A stretch of 64,000 nucleotides of DNA, taken from contig CAUBKG010000001.1 of the NCBI GenBank assembly GCA_958436475.1, forward strand, positions 1 to 64,000, in the 5' to 3' direction. This DNA comes from an uncultured Clostridia bacterium. Its GTDB lineage: Bacteria > Bacillota > Clostridia > Oscillospirales > Acutalibacteraceae. Under the pieces are notes generated by a model. It was not told the origin of the DNA and did no database searches. It was given only the letters and a program-made list of their open reading frames with translations. Positions 13,605-21,334 of this stretch are shown in pieces. Position 1 is the stretch's first letter; each line of letters begins with the position of its first letter. The position numbers and the translations under genes are program-made.

Positions 13605-14468
13605 TTATTCCCCGCGGTATTTCAGCTTATCTCTCTGAACCTTTTCAATATCGAGTAGGTCAACGGTTTTATAGGAGAGTGCTTTTTCCACGTTTCTTAA
13701 ATCGTCCACCATTTTTTTGAACATATCCGGCTCGAGGGAGGCGGCGTGGTCGGTCCCCTTCCAGGTGCGGTCGAGCGTGAAGTGGCGTTCGATCCACTGT
13801 GCGCCAAGCGTCATGGCGGCAACGTCTACCGCCGTGCCGAGGTGATGGCCGGAGAAGCCGATGGCCTTAACCTTATCGCCGTATTTTTCACAAAGCGTCC
13901 GGATATCCAAGAGGCAGATATCCTCGTACGGTACGGGATAGCCCGAGGTGCAGCTGTAAAGCACGAGGTCCTTGTTCCTGCCGCGGTCGATAAAGAAATC
14001 AACGATATCATCGATCTCCTGCTTGGTGGTCATGCCGACCGAAAGGTGGATCTCCCCTTCGTAATTTTCGCACAGCCAGCCGAGCATTCGTGTATGTGTG
14101 TTGCTGGCGGAAGGGATTTTAATCAGCTTGGGATGCAGGGCTGCGATCTGCTGGGCCGAGGTGAAATCCCAGACCGAGGTGCTATATATCACACCGAGCT
14201 GGTCGCAGAAGTCCATAAGCTCTTTGTGCTGCTCCGGAGTGAACTCCAGAAACTCCCGGTGCTCGCCATAGGTTTTCCCATAGGAATTGACCGGATTCGG
14301 ATGAGGGGCGTTATACTGCTCCGGAGGAAGCAGTTCTTTATTGTTCCGCTTTTGAAATTTAACAACGTCCGCCTTGCAGTAAACCGCCGCGACCATAATC
14401 ATTTCCTTGGCAATGGACATATCGCCCTTGTGGTTGCAGCCAATTTCTGCAATGGTTTTTATACGCAT
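13605..14468 (-). CDS. NeuB-family sialic-acid-like synthase without SAF domain
   Basis: A 287-residue TIM-barrel synthase that should condense phosphoenolpyruvate with a mannose-type sugar. Visible family motifs are TIAEIGCNHKGD at the N terminus, VKFQKRN near 42, IKIPSASNTH near 120, GFSGHH near 202, and GAQWIERHFTLDRTWKGTDHAASLEP near 222 (quoted in part: IERHFTLDRTWKGTDHAASL). Typical NeuB proteins have about 340 residues and end in a SAF/antifreeze-like domain; that domain is absent here. In Neisseria NeuB an arginine of that domain contacts the N-acetyl group, so its absence fits a substrate without one, such as mannose-6-phosphate. I use ATG 14468, nine bases after AAGGTG. Confidence 0.85.
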   Translation of the reverse strand: MRIKTIAEIGCNHKGDMSIAKEMIMVAAVYCKADVVKFQKRNNKELLPPEQYNAPHPNPVNSYGKTYGEHREFLEFTPEQHKELMDFCDQLGVIYSTSVWDFTSAQQIAALHPKLIKIPSASNTHTRMLGWLCENYEGEIHLSVGMTTKQEIDDIVDFFIDRGRNKDLVLYSCTSGYPVPYEDICLLDIRTLCEKYGDKVKAIGFSGHHLGTAVDVAAMTLGAQWIERHFTLDRTWKGTDHAASLEPDMFKKMVDDLRNVEKALSYKTVDLLDIEKVQRDKLKYRGE

Positions 14469-14644
14469 TCTGTTCAACACCTTACCTTTGAAAATATACT
14501 ATTATAATAGCATTTTCCATCACATACTGTCAATACTGAAGGCCGCTTAAAGCACGGGGATTTCCACGCATCTTTTTCGCCGTAAGGGGAAATTGCCTAT
14601 ACATTTCCGCACTTTTTTGATAAAATAGAAGCGAGGTGTTTCTC
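14469..14644. other. Divergent intergenic region
   Basis: 176 bases between the neuB-like gene (minus) and the recombinase gene (plus). AT-rich stretches near 14497-14510 and GATAAAAT near 14620 could be promoter elements, but no well-spaced pair stands out. Confidence 0.3.
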
Positions 14645-15652
14645 ATGAAATATGTGGATTACCGCAGCGCGCCGCAGCCCCTGCGGGATTACCTGACCTA
14701 TATGGAAACGATCAAGGGAAAATCTCCCAAAACGGTGCAGGAATACTACACCGACCTTCGCACCTTTTTCCGCTTTCTGAAGATGGACCGAGGGCTCATC
14801 GATCCGGGCACTCCCTTCGAACAGATTTCGATTCACGATATCGATCTTTCCTTTATCGCGAGCATCACGCTTTCCGATGCCTATAATTTTTTAAACTACT
14901 GCAAAACCGAGCGCAGCAACAACAGCGCCACACGAGCGCGCAAGGTGTGCTGCCTGCGCGGCTTTTTCAAATACCTCACGGTGAAAACAGGCCAGCTCGA
15001 GGAAAATCCGCTCGCAGAGCTGGATTCTCCAAAGCTCAAATCTTCCCTGCCGAAGTACCTTACCCTGGAGCAGAGTATGGAGCTGCTGGAGGGGATCGAC
15101 GGCCCCTACCGTGAACGGGATTACTGCATCATAACGCTCTTCCTCAACTGCGGAATGCGGCTTTCAGAGCTTGTGGGCATCAATTTAAGCGATCTTTCCC
15201 TGCAGGAGGGCACTCTCCGCGTGACCGGCAAGGGGAACAAGGAACGCATGCTTTTCCTGAATGACGCCTGCCGGGCCGCTCTCAAGGAATATTTAAAGGT
15301 GCGCCCTGTGGACGGCGTGCCGCAAAAGGAAAAAAACGCGCTTTTTCTCAGCCGCCTCAATCACCGCATCAGCCCGAAAACCGTGCAGCATATTGTGTAT
15401 TCCAATCTGGAAAAATGCGGGCTCGGCAGCCAGGGGTATTCCGTACATAAGCTCCGGCATACGGCGGCTACGCTCATGTACCAGCACGGAGGAACGGATA
15501 TTCGAGTGCTTAAGGAGATTTTGGGCCACTCCAATCTCGGGACCACAGAAATTTACACACACCTTGCAAACGAACAAATGAAGAAAGCGGCACAGTCCAA
15601 TCCCCTCTCCCGCGTTTCCTCGCCGAAAAAAAAGCCACCGAAGGATGAATAG
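14645..15652 (+). CDS. Tyrosine recombinase, XerC-like
   Basis: A 335-residue site-specific recombinase. The N-terminal SAM-like DNA-binding domain spans about 10-120. The catalytic domain shows the first Arg in CGMRLSELVGI (near 178), HKLRHTAATL with the His and second Arg (near 272), LGHSNLGTTEIYTHL with the His and the nucleophilic Tyr (near 304). XerC/XerD pairs resolve chromosome dimers at dif. A second, more XerD-like gene is at 16483-17373, so this one may be its partner or a genome-specific integrase; the absence of flanking mobile genes favours a chromosomal role. ATG 14645 follows AGGTG; the GTG at 14636 lies inside that site. Confidence 0.85.
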   Translation: MKYVDYRSAPQPLRDYLTYMETIKGKSPKTVQEYYTDLRTFFRFLKMDRGLIDPGTPFEQISIHDIDLSFIASITLSDAYNFLNYCKTERSNNSATRARKVCCLRGFFKYLTVKTGQLEENPLAELDSPKLKSSLPKYLTLEQSMELLEGIDGPYRERDYCIITLFLNCGMRLSELVGINLSDLSLQEGTLRVTGKGNKERMLFLNDACRAALKEYLKVRPVDGVPQKEKNALFLSRLNHRISPKTVQHIVYSNLEKCGLGSQGYSVHKLRHTAATLMYQHGGTDIRVLKEILGHSNLGTTEIYTHLANEQMKKAAQSNPLSRVSSPKKKPPKDE

Positions 15653-15672
15653 CCCTTCGATGGCTTCTTTTT
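15632..15672 (+). terminator. Terminator overlapping the recombinase stop codon
   Basis: AAGCCACCGAAGG (15632-15644) pairs with CCTTCGATGGCTT (15654-15666) with one mismatch, followed by CTTTTT. The TAG stop at 15650-15652 lies in the loop. It can also serve the convergent YesL-like gene. Confidence 0.8.
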
Positions 15673-15681
15673 ATACTCTTC

Positions 15682-16437
15682 TTATACGCGGTCTTGGAAA
15701 ATGGATTCTTCCTCGTTTTTTTCTTCTCCTGCTTCCAGCGGGTCGATCAGATTTTTCTGAATCACAGGCGTGAGCTGATAGCAGATGATGAAGCCGGTGA
15801 AGGAAAAAAGCATCAGTACGCCGAGGCCCACGCAGATGCCGATCAGGTTCCAGTACCATAAAATATATACGGCAAACCAGAGCCCGGCGACCATCAAGAG
15901 CGTGAGGAGATTTTTCCAGAAGGATGTAATGGTGAGGATAACGGCATTTTTATAAAGATGCTTCAAATCGATATCGAATGTGACCATCATATAGTGCACG
16001 TAGAAGTTGATAATGAGGAAAAAGCAGAGCAGCACGATGGTAATCGGCAGACCGACGCTGCCGGCAAAGCTGGACTGTTCGCTGCTCATGCTATATACAT
16101 AAATTGAAGTGCACAAAAGCCCCCCCACCACGAGGTTTATGAGCGTTACGGGAATGGATATCTTCCAATTCTGCTTGATGGATTCGATATAATCGCTCCA
16201 GACGAAGGCCGCATCGTCCCGCGCGATGTTGCGGACGACCCTCGTCATGCCGGTGACCGCAAGGCCGATGGTTACGACCGGCAGGCAGGAAAGGATAAAA
16301 ATCAGGTTTACGCCGATCAGCTTTTTAAAATTCTGTGCGAACAGCTGCCAGAATTTCGGATGCTCCGGTACGGAGTCTTTCGAAATGCCCGCGCCGGGCT
16401 TTCCGTAATTTGTAAACATGGAAAAGAATTTTGCCAA
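15682..16437 (-). CDS. YesL/DUF624-like membrane protein
   Basis: A 251-residue membrane protein with about five hydrophobic helices (near 43-68, 98-123, 131-158, 175-195 and 200-222). FKKLIGVNLIFILSCLPVVTIGLAVTGM near the first helix is typical of DUF624/YesL proteins (quoted in part: LIFILSCLPVVTIGLA). They are often linked to carbohydrate uptake or surface-sugar genes, but their function is not established. The frame is open to 16464. I prefer TTG 16437 because AGGTG lies five bases upstream and MAKFFSMF resembles family N termini; this choice is uncertain. The C-terminal tail is acidic. Confidence 0.75.
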   Translation of the reverse strand: MAKFFSMFTNYGKPGAGISKDSVPEHPKFWQLFAQNFKKLIGVNLIFILSCLPVVTIGLAVTGMTRVVRNIARDDAAFVWSDYIESIKQNWKISIPVTLINLVVGGLLCTSIYVYSMSSEQSSFAGSVGLPITIVLLCFFLIINFYVHYMMVTFDIDLKHLYKNAVILTITSFWKNLLTLLMVAGLWFAVYILWYWNLIGICVGLGVLMLFSFTGFIICYQLTPVIQKNLIDPLEAGEEKNEEESIFQDRV

Positions 16438-16482
16438 CAGAACACCTGCTTCCCTTTTGTTCAACGTCTCTGGCCGAAGGCG

Positions 16483-17373
16483 CTATACCTTGCGAGCCTT
16501 CGGATGGTATTTATTATAAACGTCCTGATACTTCTTTTTCAAGAGCTGGGAATAAACCTGCGTGGAAGAGATATCGGCATGGCCCAGCATTTCCTGCACA
16601 TCCTTGAGCTGCGCGCCGTTTTCCAGAAGGTGCGTAGCGAAGGAGTGGCGGAGCGTGTGGGGCGAAATGTCTTTCTGAATATTGGCCTGCTTCGTATAGG
16701 TTTTGATGATTTTCCAGAAGCCTTGCCGGGTAAGGCGCTGGCCGTTCATGTTGGTGAAGAGCGCGTTCTGCTCCTGACCGGCCAGGATGATGCTGCGGCA
16801 GCGGCTGAGGTAATCGGCTACCGCTTTTACCGCGTTGGGGTAAAGCGGCACGATCCGCTCCGCTTTATCGGAATGCAGATATACGATCCCCACCTGGATA
16901 TTAACGTCGGTCACGTTTAAGTCGATCAGTTCCGATACCCGGATGCCGGTGGCGTAAAGGAGTTCAAGCATGGCCTTGTCCCGGCAGCCCTTCAGTTCGG
17001 TAACATCCGGCTGCATCAGGAGGAGATTAACCTCCTTGCCGGTCAGTGTTTCAGGGAGCTTCTTCTCTGCCTTTTTCGCATGGATGCCCTGCATGATGTT
17101 GCGGTCAGTCACGCCGAGGATCATCAAAAACTGGTAATAGCTTCGGATGGAAGCGATCATTCGCGTAATAGACGCCTGCGAGCGGCCGATTTCCTCCAGA
17201 TTGGAAAGGAATTTTGCCGCCGCTTCACTGGTTGCCGTGAGCGGTGTGAGGGATTTGGAAACCAGAAAATCGAGGTACTGGTGGATATCCCTCCGGTAAG
17301 ACTGCAGGGTGTTGGCAGAAACCTTTTTTTGCGAGGCGAGATATTGCTCGTATTCCGCGCAGTAGTCCTTCAC
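16483..17373 (-). CDS. xerD: Site-specific tyrosine recombinase XerD
   Basis: A 296-residue protein, the normal length for XerD, which acts with XerC at the chromosomal dif site. The N-terminal domain has YLASQKKVSANTLQSYRRDI. Catalytic residues are visible in ATGIRVSELIDL (Arg near 148), HTLRHSFATHLLENGAQLK (His and Arg near 243; quoted in part), and LGHADISSTQVYSQL (His near 266, Tyr near 276). The frame is open to 17454, overlapping the SpoIIM-like gene. GTG 17373 gives the standard N terminus (VKDYCAEYEQYL) and is preceded by GGGGAGG. It is 19 bases downstream of the SpoIIM-like gene, a pairing also known from other Firmicutes. Confidence 0.9.
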   Translation of the reverse strand: MKDYCAEYEQYLASQKKVSANTLQSYRRDIHQYLDFLVSKSLTPLTATSEAAAKFLSNLEEIGRSQASITRMIASIRSYYQFLMILGVTDRNIMQGIHAKKAEKKLPETLTGKEVNLLLMQPDVTELKGCRDKAMLELLYATGIRVSELIDLNVTDVNIQVGIVYLHSDKAERIVPLYPNAVKAVADYLSRCRSIILAGQEQNALFTNMNGQRLTRQGFWKIIKTYTKQANIQKDISPHTLRHSFATHLLENGAQLKDVQEMLGHADISSTQVYSQLLKKKYQDVYNKYHPKARKV

Positions 17374-17392
17374 TTTTTCTGCCGCCTCCCCT

Positions 17393-18031
17393 TTATGAAA
17401 TAAAAAAGTTCGAAAATATCGTTGCACACAGAGCGTCCAGAAACGCTGCCGCAACCACCATGAACAAATAAACGAGATACCGCACGAAGTGCAGCTTTAA
17501 ATCATCGCGAAAGCCTGCGGCGGAGCCGCCCGCCGCGTTGGCACGGCCGAGCAGAACGTCGGAAAAGAGCCGCCCGGAAAGCCGCATGGATTCCCTGCAC
17601 ATAAACAGCAGGGCGATGAGAAACAAAAAGGTGTGCGGAACGATCAGCAGAAGATTATAAATGAGCCCCTGCAGGCCGTTTTCCGCGTAGATGTATCCGG
17701 ATACCGCGCCGTAGCCGAGGCCGTAAAACAGCGGAGTCGCCAAAATAAACGGCGCGCCGATCAGGCTGAAGCCGGAAATCAGCACGAAAAATACAAAAGG
17801 CAGCGTGGAAGCAAAGGATGAAATGAAGATGGGAAAAAAGGCCTTCCCTTCCCGCGCCGAGGAATAAGATTCCGATAAAAGCCGGATCTGGTCTTTGGCG
17901 CCGCTGGAGGAAACCTGCCCCGCGCCGATAAAGATGCCGATGAGCAGCAGGCAAAACAGCAGCAAAGCCCTCCAGTTTTCCTGAAAAAAGGTCCGCGTTT
18001 TGGTCATCGTGATCTCACGTATCCGGTTCAT
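17393..18031 (-). CDS. SpoIIM-like stage II sporulation protein
   Basis: A 212-residue polytopic membrane protein with about five helices: near 22-42, 73-96, 100-118, 128-146 and 185-207. The C-terminal part, with PHTFLFLIALLF, and the overall pattern match SpoIIM, a component of the SpoIIDMP machine that remodels septal peptidoglycan during engulfment. Similarity of helices is weak evidence, so it could be a broader SpoIIM-family protein. Its position directly before xerD matches known gene order in Firmicutes. The ATG at 18031 is preceded by GGGGG; a second ATG at 18007 is possible. Confidence 0.75.
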   Translation of the reverse strand: MNRIREITMTKTRTFFQENWRALLLFCLLLIGIFIGAGQVSSSGAKDQIRLLSESYSSAREGKAFFPIFISSFASTLPFVFFVLISGFSLIGAPFILATPLFYGLGYGAVSGYIYAENGLQGLIYNLLLIVPHTFLFLIALLFMCRESMRLSGRLFSDVLLGRANAAGGSAAGFRDDLKLHFVRYLVYLFMVVAAAFLDALCATIFSNFFIS

Positions 18032-18105
18032 TGCTCGTCCCCCGTTTTTGAATAGTAATAAGGCTTGTTCACCTTTTACTAAAAGCTATGAGGGACCGCC
18101 GGAAA

Positions 18106-18927
18106 TTATGCGTCTTTTCTTCCGCCGCCAAGCTCCAGAGCCCGTTTCGTGCAGCTCTTCATGCCTTCGGTCAGTGCATCGTAAAAATGCATGGATTCGA
18201 GCGTATCGAGAGCAGCTTCCGTCGTGCCCTTGGGGGACTTTACCATAGTGATGAGTTCATCCGGCGTTTTGCCGGATTTCATGAGCATGTCGGCAGCGCC
18301 GCGCAGCGTCTGCGCAAAAAGCTCCAGCGCCGCATCGTACGCGATATGCTCCGAAACGGCGTAATCCACCACGGCTTTCGCCATCAGGAACACATAAGCA
18401 GGGCTCGAGCCATGCACGGCGATAACGGCGTCCATCTGTGCTTCTTCGATCTGGGCAACCATGCCGCTGGAAGCAAAAATCTGCTTCACCGTTTCAAATT
18501 CCGATTCCGCTACCGGGCTTGCGGTGCATACGGCCACCGCCCCCTGCCCCAGAAGCAAAGGCGTATTCGGCATGGTGCGAATGACTTTGCAGTCAAACCC
18601 GACCGTTTCCTTGATCTGAGCAATGGAAATGCCGGGCGCCACGCTCACGAGCACCGTTTCCGGGGAAAGCGCGCCCTTGATTTCTTCCAAAACGGCGGGA
18701 TAAACCTGAGGCTTTACCGTTAAGAAAACGATATTACAGCCGGAAGCCACCTCACAGGCGGTTTTCACCGTGTGGGCACCACATGTTGCGATTGCTTCCG
18801 CTTTTTCCGCCACGAGGTCATAGATATAGATTTTATCTGTGTTTATGTAAACTCCGGAGGAGATTCCTCCCACAATAGCCGAGGCGATATTGCCGGCTCC
18901 GATGAAACCGATTTTCACGTCTTTCAA
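18106..18927 (-). CDS. proC: Pyrroline-5-carboxylate reductase
   Basis: A 273-residue enzyme that reduces pyrroline-5-carboxylate to proline with NAD(P)H, the last step of proline synthesis. The N-terminal Rossmann motif is GFIGAGNIASAIVGG. FLTVKPQVYP near 70, VIRTMPNTPLLLGQGA near 113, and VHGSSPAYVFLMAKAVVD near 160 (quoted in part: GSSPAYVFLMA) are diagnostic ProC motifs. The length is standard. The start is TTG 18927, eight bases after GAGAGGG; an internal GTG four codons later is the alternative. A good promoter lies upstream (18962-18990). Confidence 0.93.
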   Translation of the reverse strand: MKDVKIGFIGAGNIASAIVGGISSGVYINTDKIYIYDLVAEKAEAIATCGAHTVKTACEVASGCNIVFLTVKPQVYPAVLEEIKGALSPETVLVSVAPGISIAQIKETVGFDCKVIRTMPNTPLLLGQGAVAVCTASPVAESEFETVKQIFASSGMVAQIEEAQMDAVIAVHGSSPAYVFLMAKAVVDYAVSEHIAYDAALELFAQTLRGAADMLMKSGKTPDELITMVKSPKGTTEAALDTLESMHFYDALTEGMKSCTKRALELGGGRKDA

Positions 18928-18961
18928 GAAAACAGCCCTCTCTTTTTAGCGTTGTGATAAT

Positions 18962-18990
18962 AATATAATATATGAGCGGCCTGATTTCAA
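18962..18990 (-). promoter_or_regulatory. Sigma-A promoter of proC
   Basis: On the minus strand TTGAAA (18990-18985), a 17-base spacer, and TATATT (18967-18962). It lies about 35 bases before the proC start. Confidence 0.65.
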
Positions 18991-19037
18991 GGCTTTTTTC
19001 GCAGAAAGGGAAAAATTTTTCTAATTACGTCCATTGT

Positions 19038-19120
19038 TTTATGGAAACTTGTCGTTATATTATGTAAACTTTATTATTTCAACCTCTAAGCCGGTTATGT
19101 ACAGGCCGTTATGGAAACCG
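19038..19120. repeat. Cluster of TTATGKAAAC motifs, one matching a dif half-site
   Basis: Related sequences occur at 19038 (TTTATGGAAACTT), 19056-19070 (TATATTATGTAAACT), 19093 (GGTTATGTACAGG) and 19108 (GTTATGGAAACCG). The second matches the right half of the Bacillus subtilis dif site as I remember it. The left half does not match well, so a functional XerCD site is only a possibility. Confidence 0.4.
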
Positions 19121-19159
19121 TTTTTTCTTTATACTCTTTTCCTTTTAAACATAGAAAAA

Positions 19160-19199
19160 AGCCCTTTTCTCTCCTTCTGAAAAAAGAAAGAAAAGGGCT
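19160..19199 (-). terminator. Terminator after SCIFF maturase gene
   Basis: AGCCCTTTTCT (19160-19170) pairs with AGAAAAGGGCT (19189-19199), followed on the minus strand by a T-run. It ends the scfA-scfB transcript. Confidence 0.85.
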
Positions 19200-19221
19200 C
19201 GGTTTCCTTGAACGCCCGGGG

Positions 19222-20598
19222 CTATTCCCCGCCGCCGGCCAGCGCGGCCTTTATCATAATGGCGCATTCCAGGCGCTTTTTCATCAGTTCGCATGCAAGC
19301 TTGTGCTGGCCAAGCACATCTCCCGCATACTGCTGGTTATTTGCATTACAGCCGCCGCTGCAGTAAAAGCGTGCCCAGCATTCCCGGCAGGCGGGCTTGC
19401 CGTAAATATTGGCCTTGGAGAAGCGCGTTTTCACGTCTTCCCGGAAGATGCCGTCCAGCACGCTGCCCATTTTCCAATCGCTGTCCATACCGATAAACTG
19501 GTGGCAGGGGTAAATATCCCCTTCCGGCGTAATGGCCACATATTCGTTGCCGCAGCCGCAGCCGCGCAGGCGTTTGATCGCACAGGGGCCCTGATCCAGG
19601 TCGATCATGAAGTGGAAAAAGTTGATGCTGTCCCCCGCCTTTTTCTGTGTGAGGATATAATCCGCCAGCTTCTCATATTCCCTGTATACCGCCGGCAGAT
19701 CGGCTTCCTGAATGGAATAATCGAGCTTCGGGTCGGAAACGACCGGCTCGATGGAGATCTGGTCGAAGCCGAGAGAGCGGATGTACTCCACGTCCTTTGT
19801 AAAATCCAGGTTATGAGTGGTGAAGGTGCCGCGCACGTAATAATCCTTGTTTCGGTCTCGCGCGGCAATCAGCTTCTGATATTTCGGAATGATGGTATCG
19901 TGGCTGCCGGAACCGTCTTCAAACACGCGGAGACGGTCGTTTACTTCCCTTCTGCCGTCCAGCGACAAAACGACGTTGGACATTTCCCGGTTGATATATT
20001 CCATATTTTCTTCATTCAGCAGCACGCCGTTGGTCGTAATGGTGAAACGAAAATTTTTGTGATGGACAGGCTCGAGCGAACGGGCGTAATCCACCACGCC
20101 GCGCACCACGTCAAAATTCATGAGCGGCTCGCCGCCGAAAAAGTCCACTTCCAGATTGTGCCTCTTGCCGGAATGCTCAATGAGAAAATCTATCGCCTTT
20201 TTTCCCACTTCCAGAGGCATCAGCTTTCTGCCGTGGCCGAAATCCCCCTTCGAAGCAAAGCAGTATTCGCAGCGAAGGTTGCAGTCGTGCGCCACGTTGA
20301 GGCAGAGGGCCTTCACTGGAGATTCGACCCGCTGTTCTGCGTAAACGGCATAATCGTCGTCTCCTGCATGGAGATGCCCTTTCCGGGTCAGCTCATAAAG
20401 CTCTGCATAGGCTTCCCGGATATCGGCTTCGCTGTATTTTCCGCCTAAGGCTTCCAGCGCTTGGGCCGGGCATTCGGGCGCCATACCGGCTCCGGTGTAA
20501 TCCACCACATCGTAACACAGCTCGTCCAGCACGTGGACCGCGCCGCTGTTGATATCCAAAACAATATAATATCCGTTTTGGGAAAACTTGTGTATCAT
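19222..20598 (-). CDS. scfB: SCIFF peptide maturase, radical SAM/SPASM
   Basis: A 458-residue radical SAM enzyme that forms thioether cross-links in the SCIFF peptide. The N-terminal 90 residues resemble a peptide-recognition domain. The radical SAM cluster motif is CNLRCEYC (Cys 106, 110, 113). The SPASM region towards the C terminus is Cys-rich: GCGCGNEYVAITPEGDIYPC, then CRECWARFYCSGGCNANN, expected to bind auxiliary iron-sulfur clusters. The precursor peptide gene lies directly upstream (20676-20813), separated by a hairpin. GGAGG precedes the ATG. The pair is nearly universal in Clostridia, while the biological role of the product is not established. Confidence 0.95.
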   Translation of the reverse strand: MIHKFSQNGYYIVLDINSGAVHVLDELCYDVVDYTGAGMAPECPAQALEALGGKYSEADIREAYAELYELTRKGHLHAGDDDYAVYAEQRVESPVKALCLNVAHDCNLRCEYCFASKGDFGHGRKLMPLEVGKKAIDFLIEHSGKRHNLEVDFFGGEPLMNFDVVRGVVDYARSLEPVHHKNFRFTITTNGVLLNEENMEYINREMSNVVLSLDGRREVNDRLRVFEDGSGSHDTIIPKYQKLIAARDRNKDYYVRGTFTTHNLDFTKDVEYIRSLGFDQISIEPVVSDPKLDYSIQEADLPAVYREYEKLADYILTQKKAGDSINFFHFMIDLDQGPCAIKRLRGCGCGNEYVAITPEGDIYPCHQFIGMDSDWKMGSVLDGIFREDVKTRFSKANIYGKPACRECWARFYCSGGCNANNQQYAGDVLGQHKLACELMKKRLECAIMIKAALAGGGE

Positions 20599-20619
20599 GA
20601 AAAACCTCCGTTCGTAAAA

Positions 20620-20652
20620 ATTCAGGGGACAACGTAACGCTGCCCCCTGAAT
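20620..20652 (-). terminator. Hairpin between scfA and scfB
   Basis: ATTCAGGGG pairs with CCCCTGAAT; on the minus strand TTTTT follows. It is likely to be a partial terminator that lets the peptide be made in excess over the enzyme. Confidence 0.8.
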
Positions 20653-20675
20653 GCGGTATTTTACAAAATCCTATT

Positions 20676-20813
20676 TTACTTCTCGCACTTCTGATTGGCA
20701 ACGGTACAGGAAGTTTTGCAGGCCGACTGGCAGGAAGCCTGGCACTCGCCGCAGCCGCCCTTGGAAGCACTTTCTTTCAGGCACGGCTTGTTTATGGTTT
20801 TAATGTGTTTCAT
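20676..20813 (-). CDS. scfA: SCIFF ribosomal peptide precursor
   Basis: A 45-residue peptide starting MKHIKTINKPCLKESAS and carrying the pattern CGECQASCQSACKTSC, with a final Cys near the end (NQKCEK). It contains seven cysteines; six fall in the SCIFF 'six Cys in forty-five' core, plus one at position 11. It is the substrate of the maturase encoded next to it, which links Cys sulfur to a nearby residue (Thr in characterised examples; CTVAN is present here). The gene is too short for ordinary ORF cut-offs. A G-rich site lies about ten bases before the ATG, and a hairpin terminator follows. Confidence 0.95.
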   Translation of the reverse strand: MKHIKTINKPCLKESASKGGCGECQASCQSACKTSCTVANQKCEK

Positions 20814-20878
20814 AGAGATGAAACCCCCTTCTCCTTAAAATACAAAAGAATTATAGCATTATTTTTACAGTATTTCAA

Positions 20879-21286
20879 TCAAAATTTTTGCTTTTTCCGG
20901 ATGTTTACCCCCATTACGCCGCCGATGGCCGCGCACAGGAGGATAATGGCCAGTCGGATGCCGGAAACCGCCGTAAATCCCGTGCCGGTCACCGCCGCGC
21001 CCACGAGGGAAATCACCAGATACATGGCGAGCCCGGCGGCCGCGCCATAGAGCATCCCCTTTTGCGCGAAAAGCTTGGCGCAGAGAAGACCTGCCGTGAG
21101 AGCGCCAAACCCAGACGCCGCCATGGAAAAAATCAGGGAAAGATCGGTGGACATGCTCCCGCTGGACAGTATGAAGGCAAACAGCAGCATGAAGAAAAAG
21201 CACACGGCAAGCCCTGTAACGATGGAGATCAGTATCGGCTTCAAAAAGCCGAGGCCTGCTTTCTGTGCCTGTTTATTTTTTGCCAT
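20879..21286 (-). CDS. TIGR04086-like membrane protein
   Basis: A 135-residue protein with four hydrophobic helices (about 16-41, 49-68, 75-98 and 105-127) and basic ends (KNKQAQK and RKKQKF). The size, topology and position beside the SCIFF genes and near yajC match the clostridial TIGR04086 family, whose function is unknown. GGAGGGG precedes the ATG. It is probably transcribed just ahead of scfA, with 65 bases between them, though scfA may also have its own promoter. Confidence 0.75.
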   Translation of the reverse strand: MAKNKQAQKAGLGFLKPILISIVTGLAVCFFFMLLFAFILSSGSMSTDLSLIFSMAASGFGALTAGLLCAKLFAQKGMLYGAAAGLAMYLVISLVGAAVTGTGFTAVSGIRLAIILLCAAIGGVMGVNIRKKQKF

Positions 21287-21334
21287 AACATCCCCTCCTC
21301 GAATCTATTAATATCTATTCGCGGAGGAATCGTT

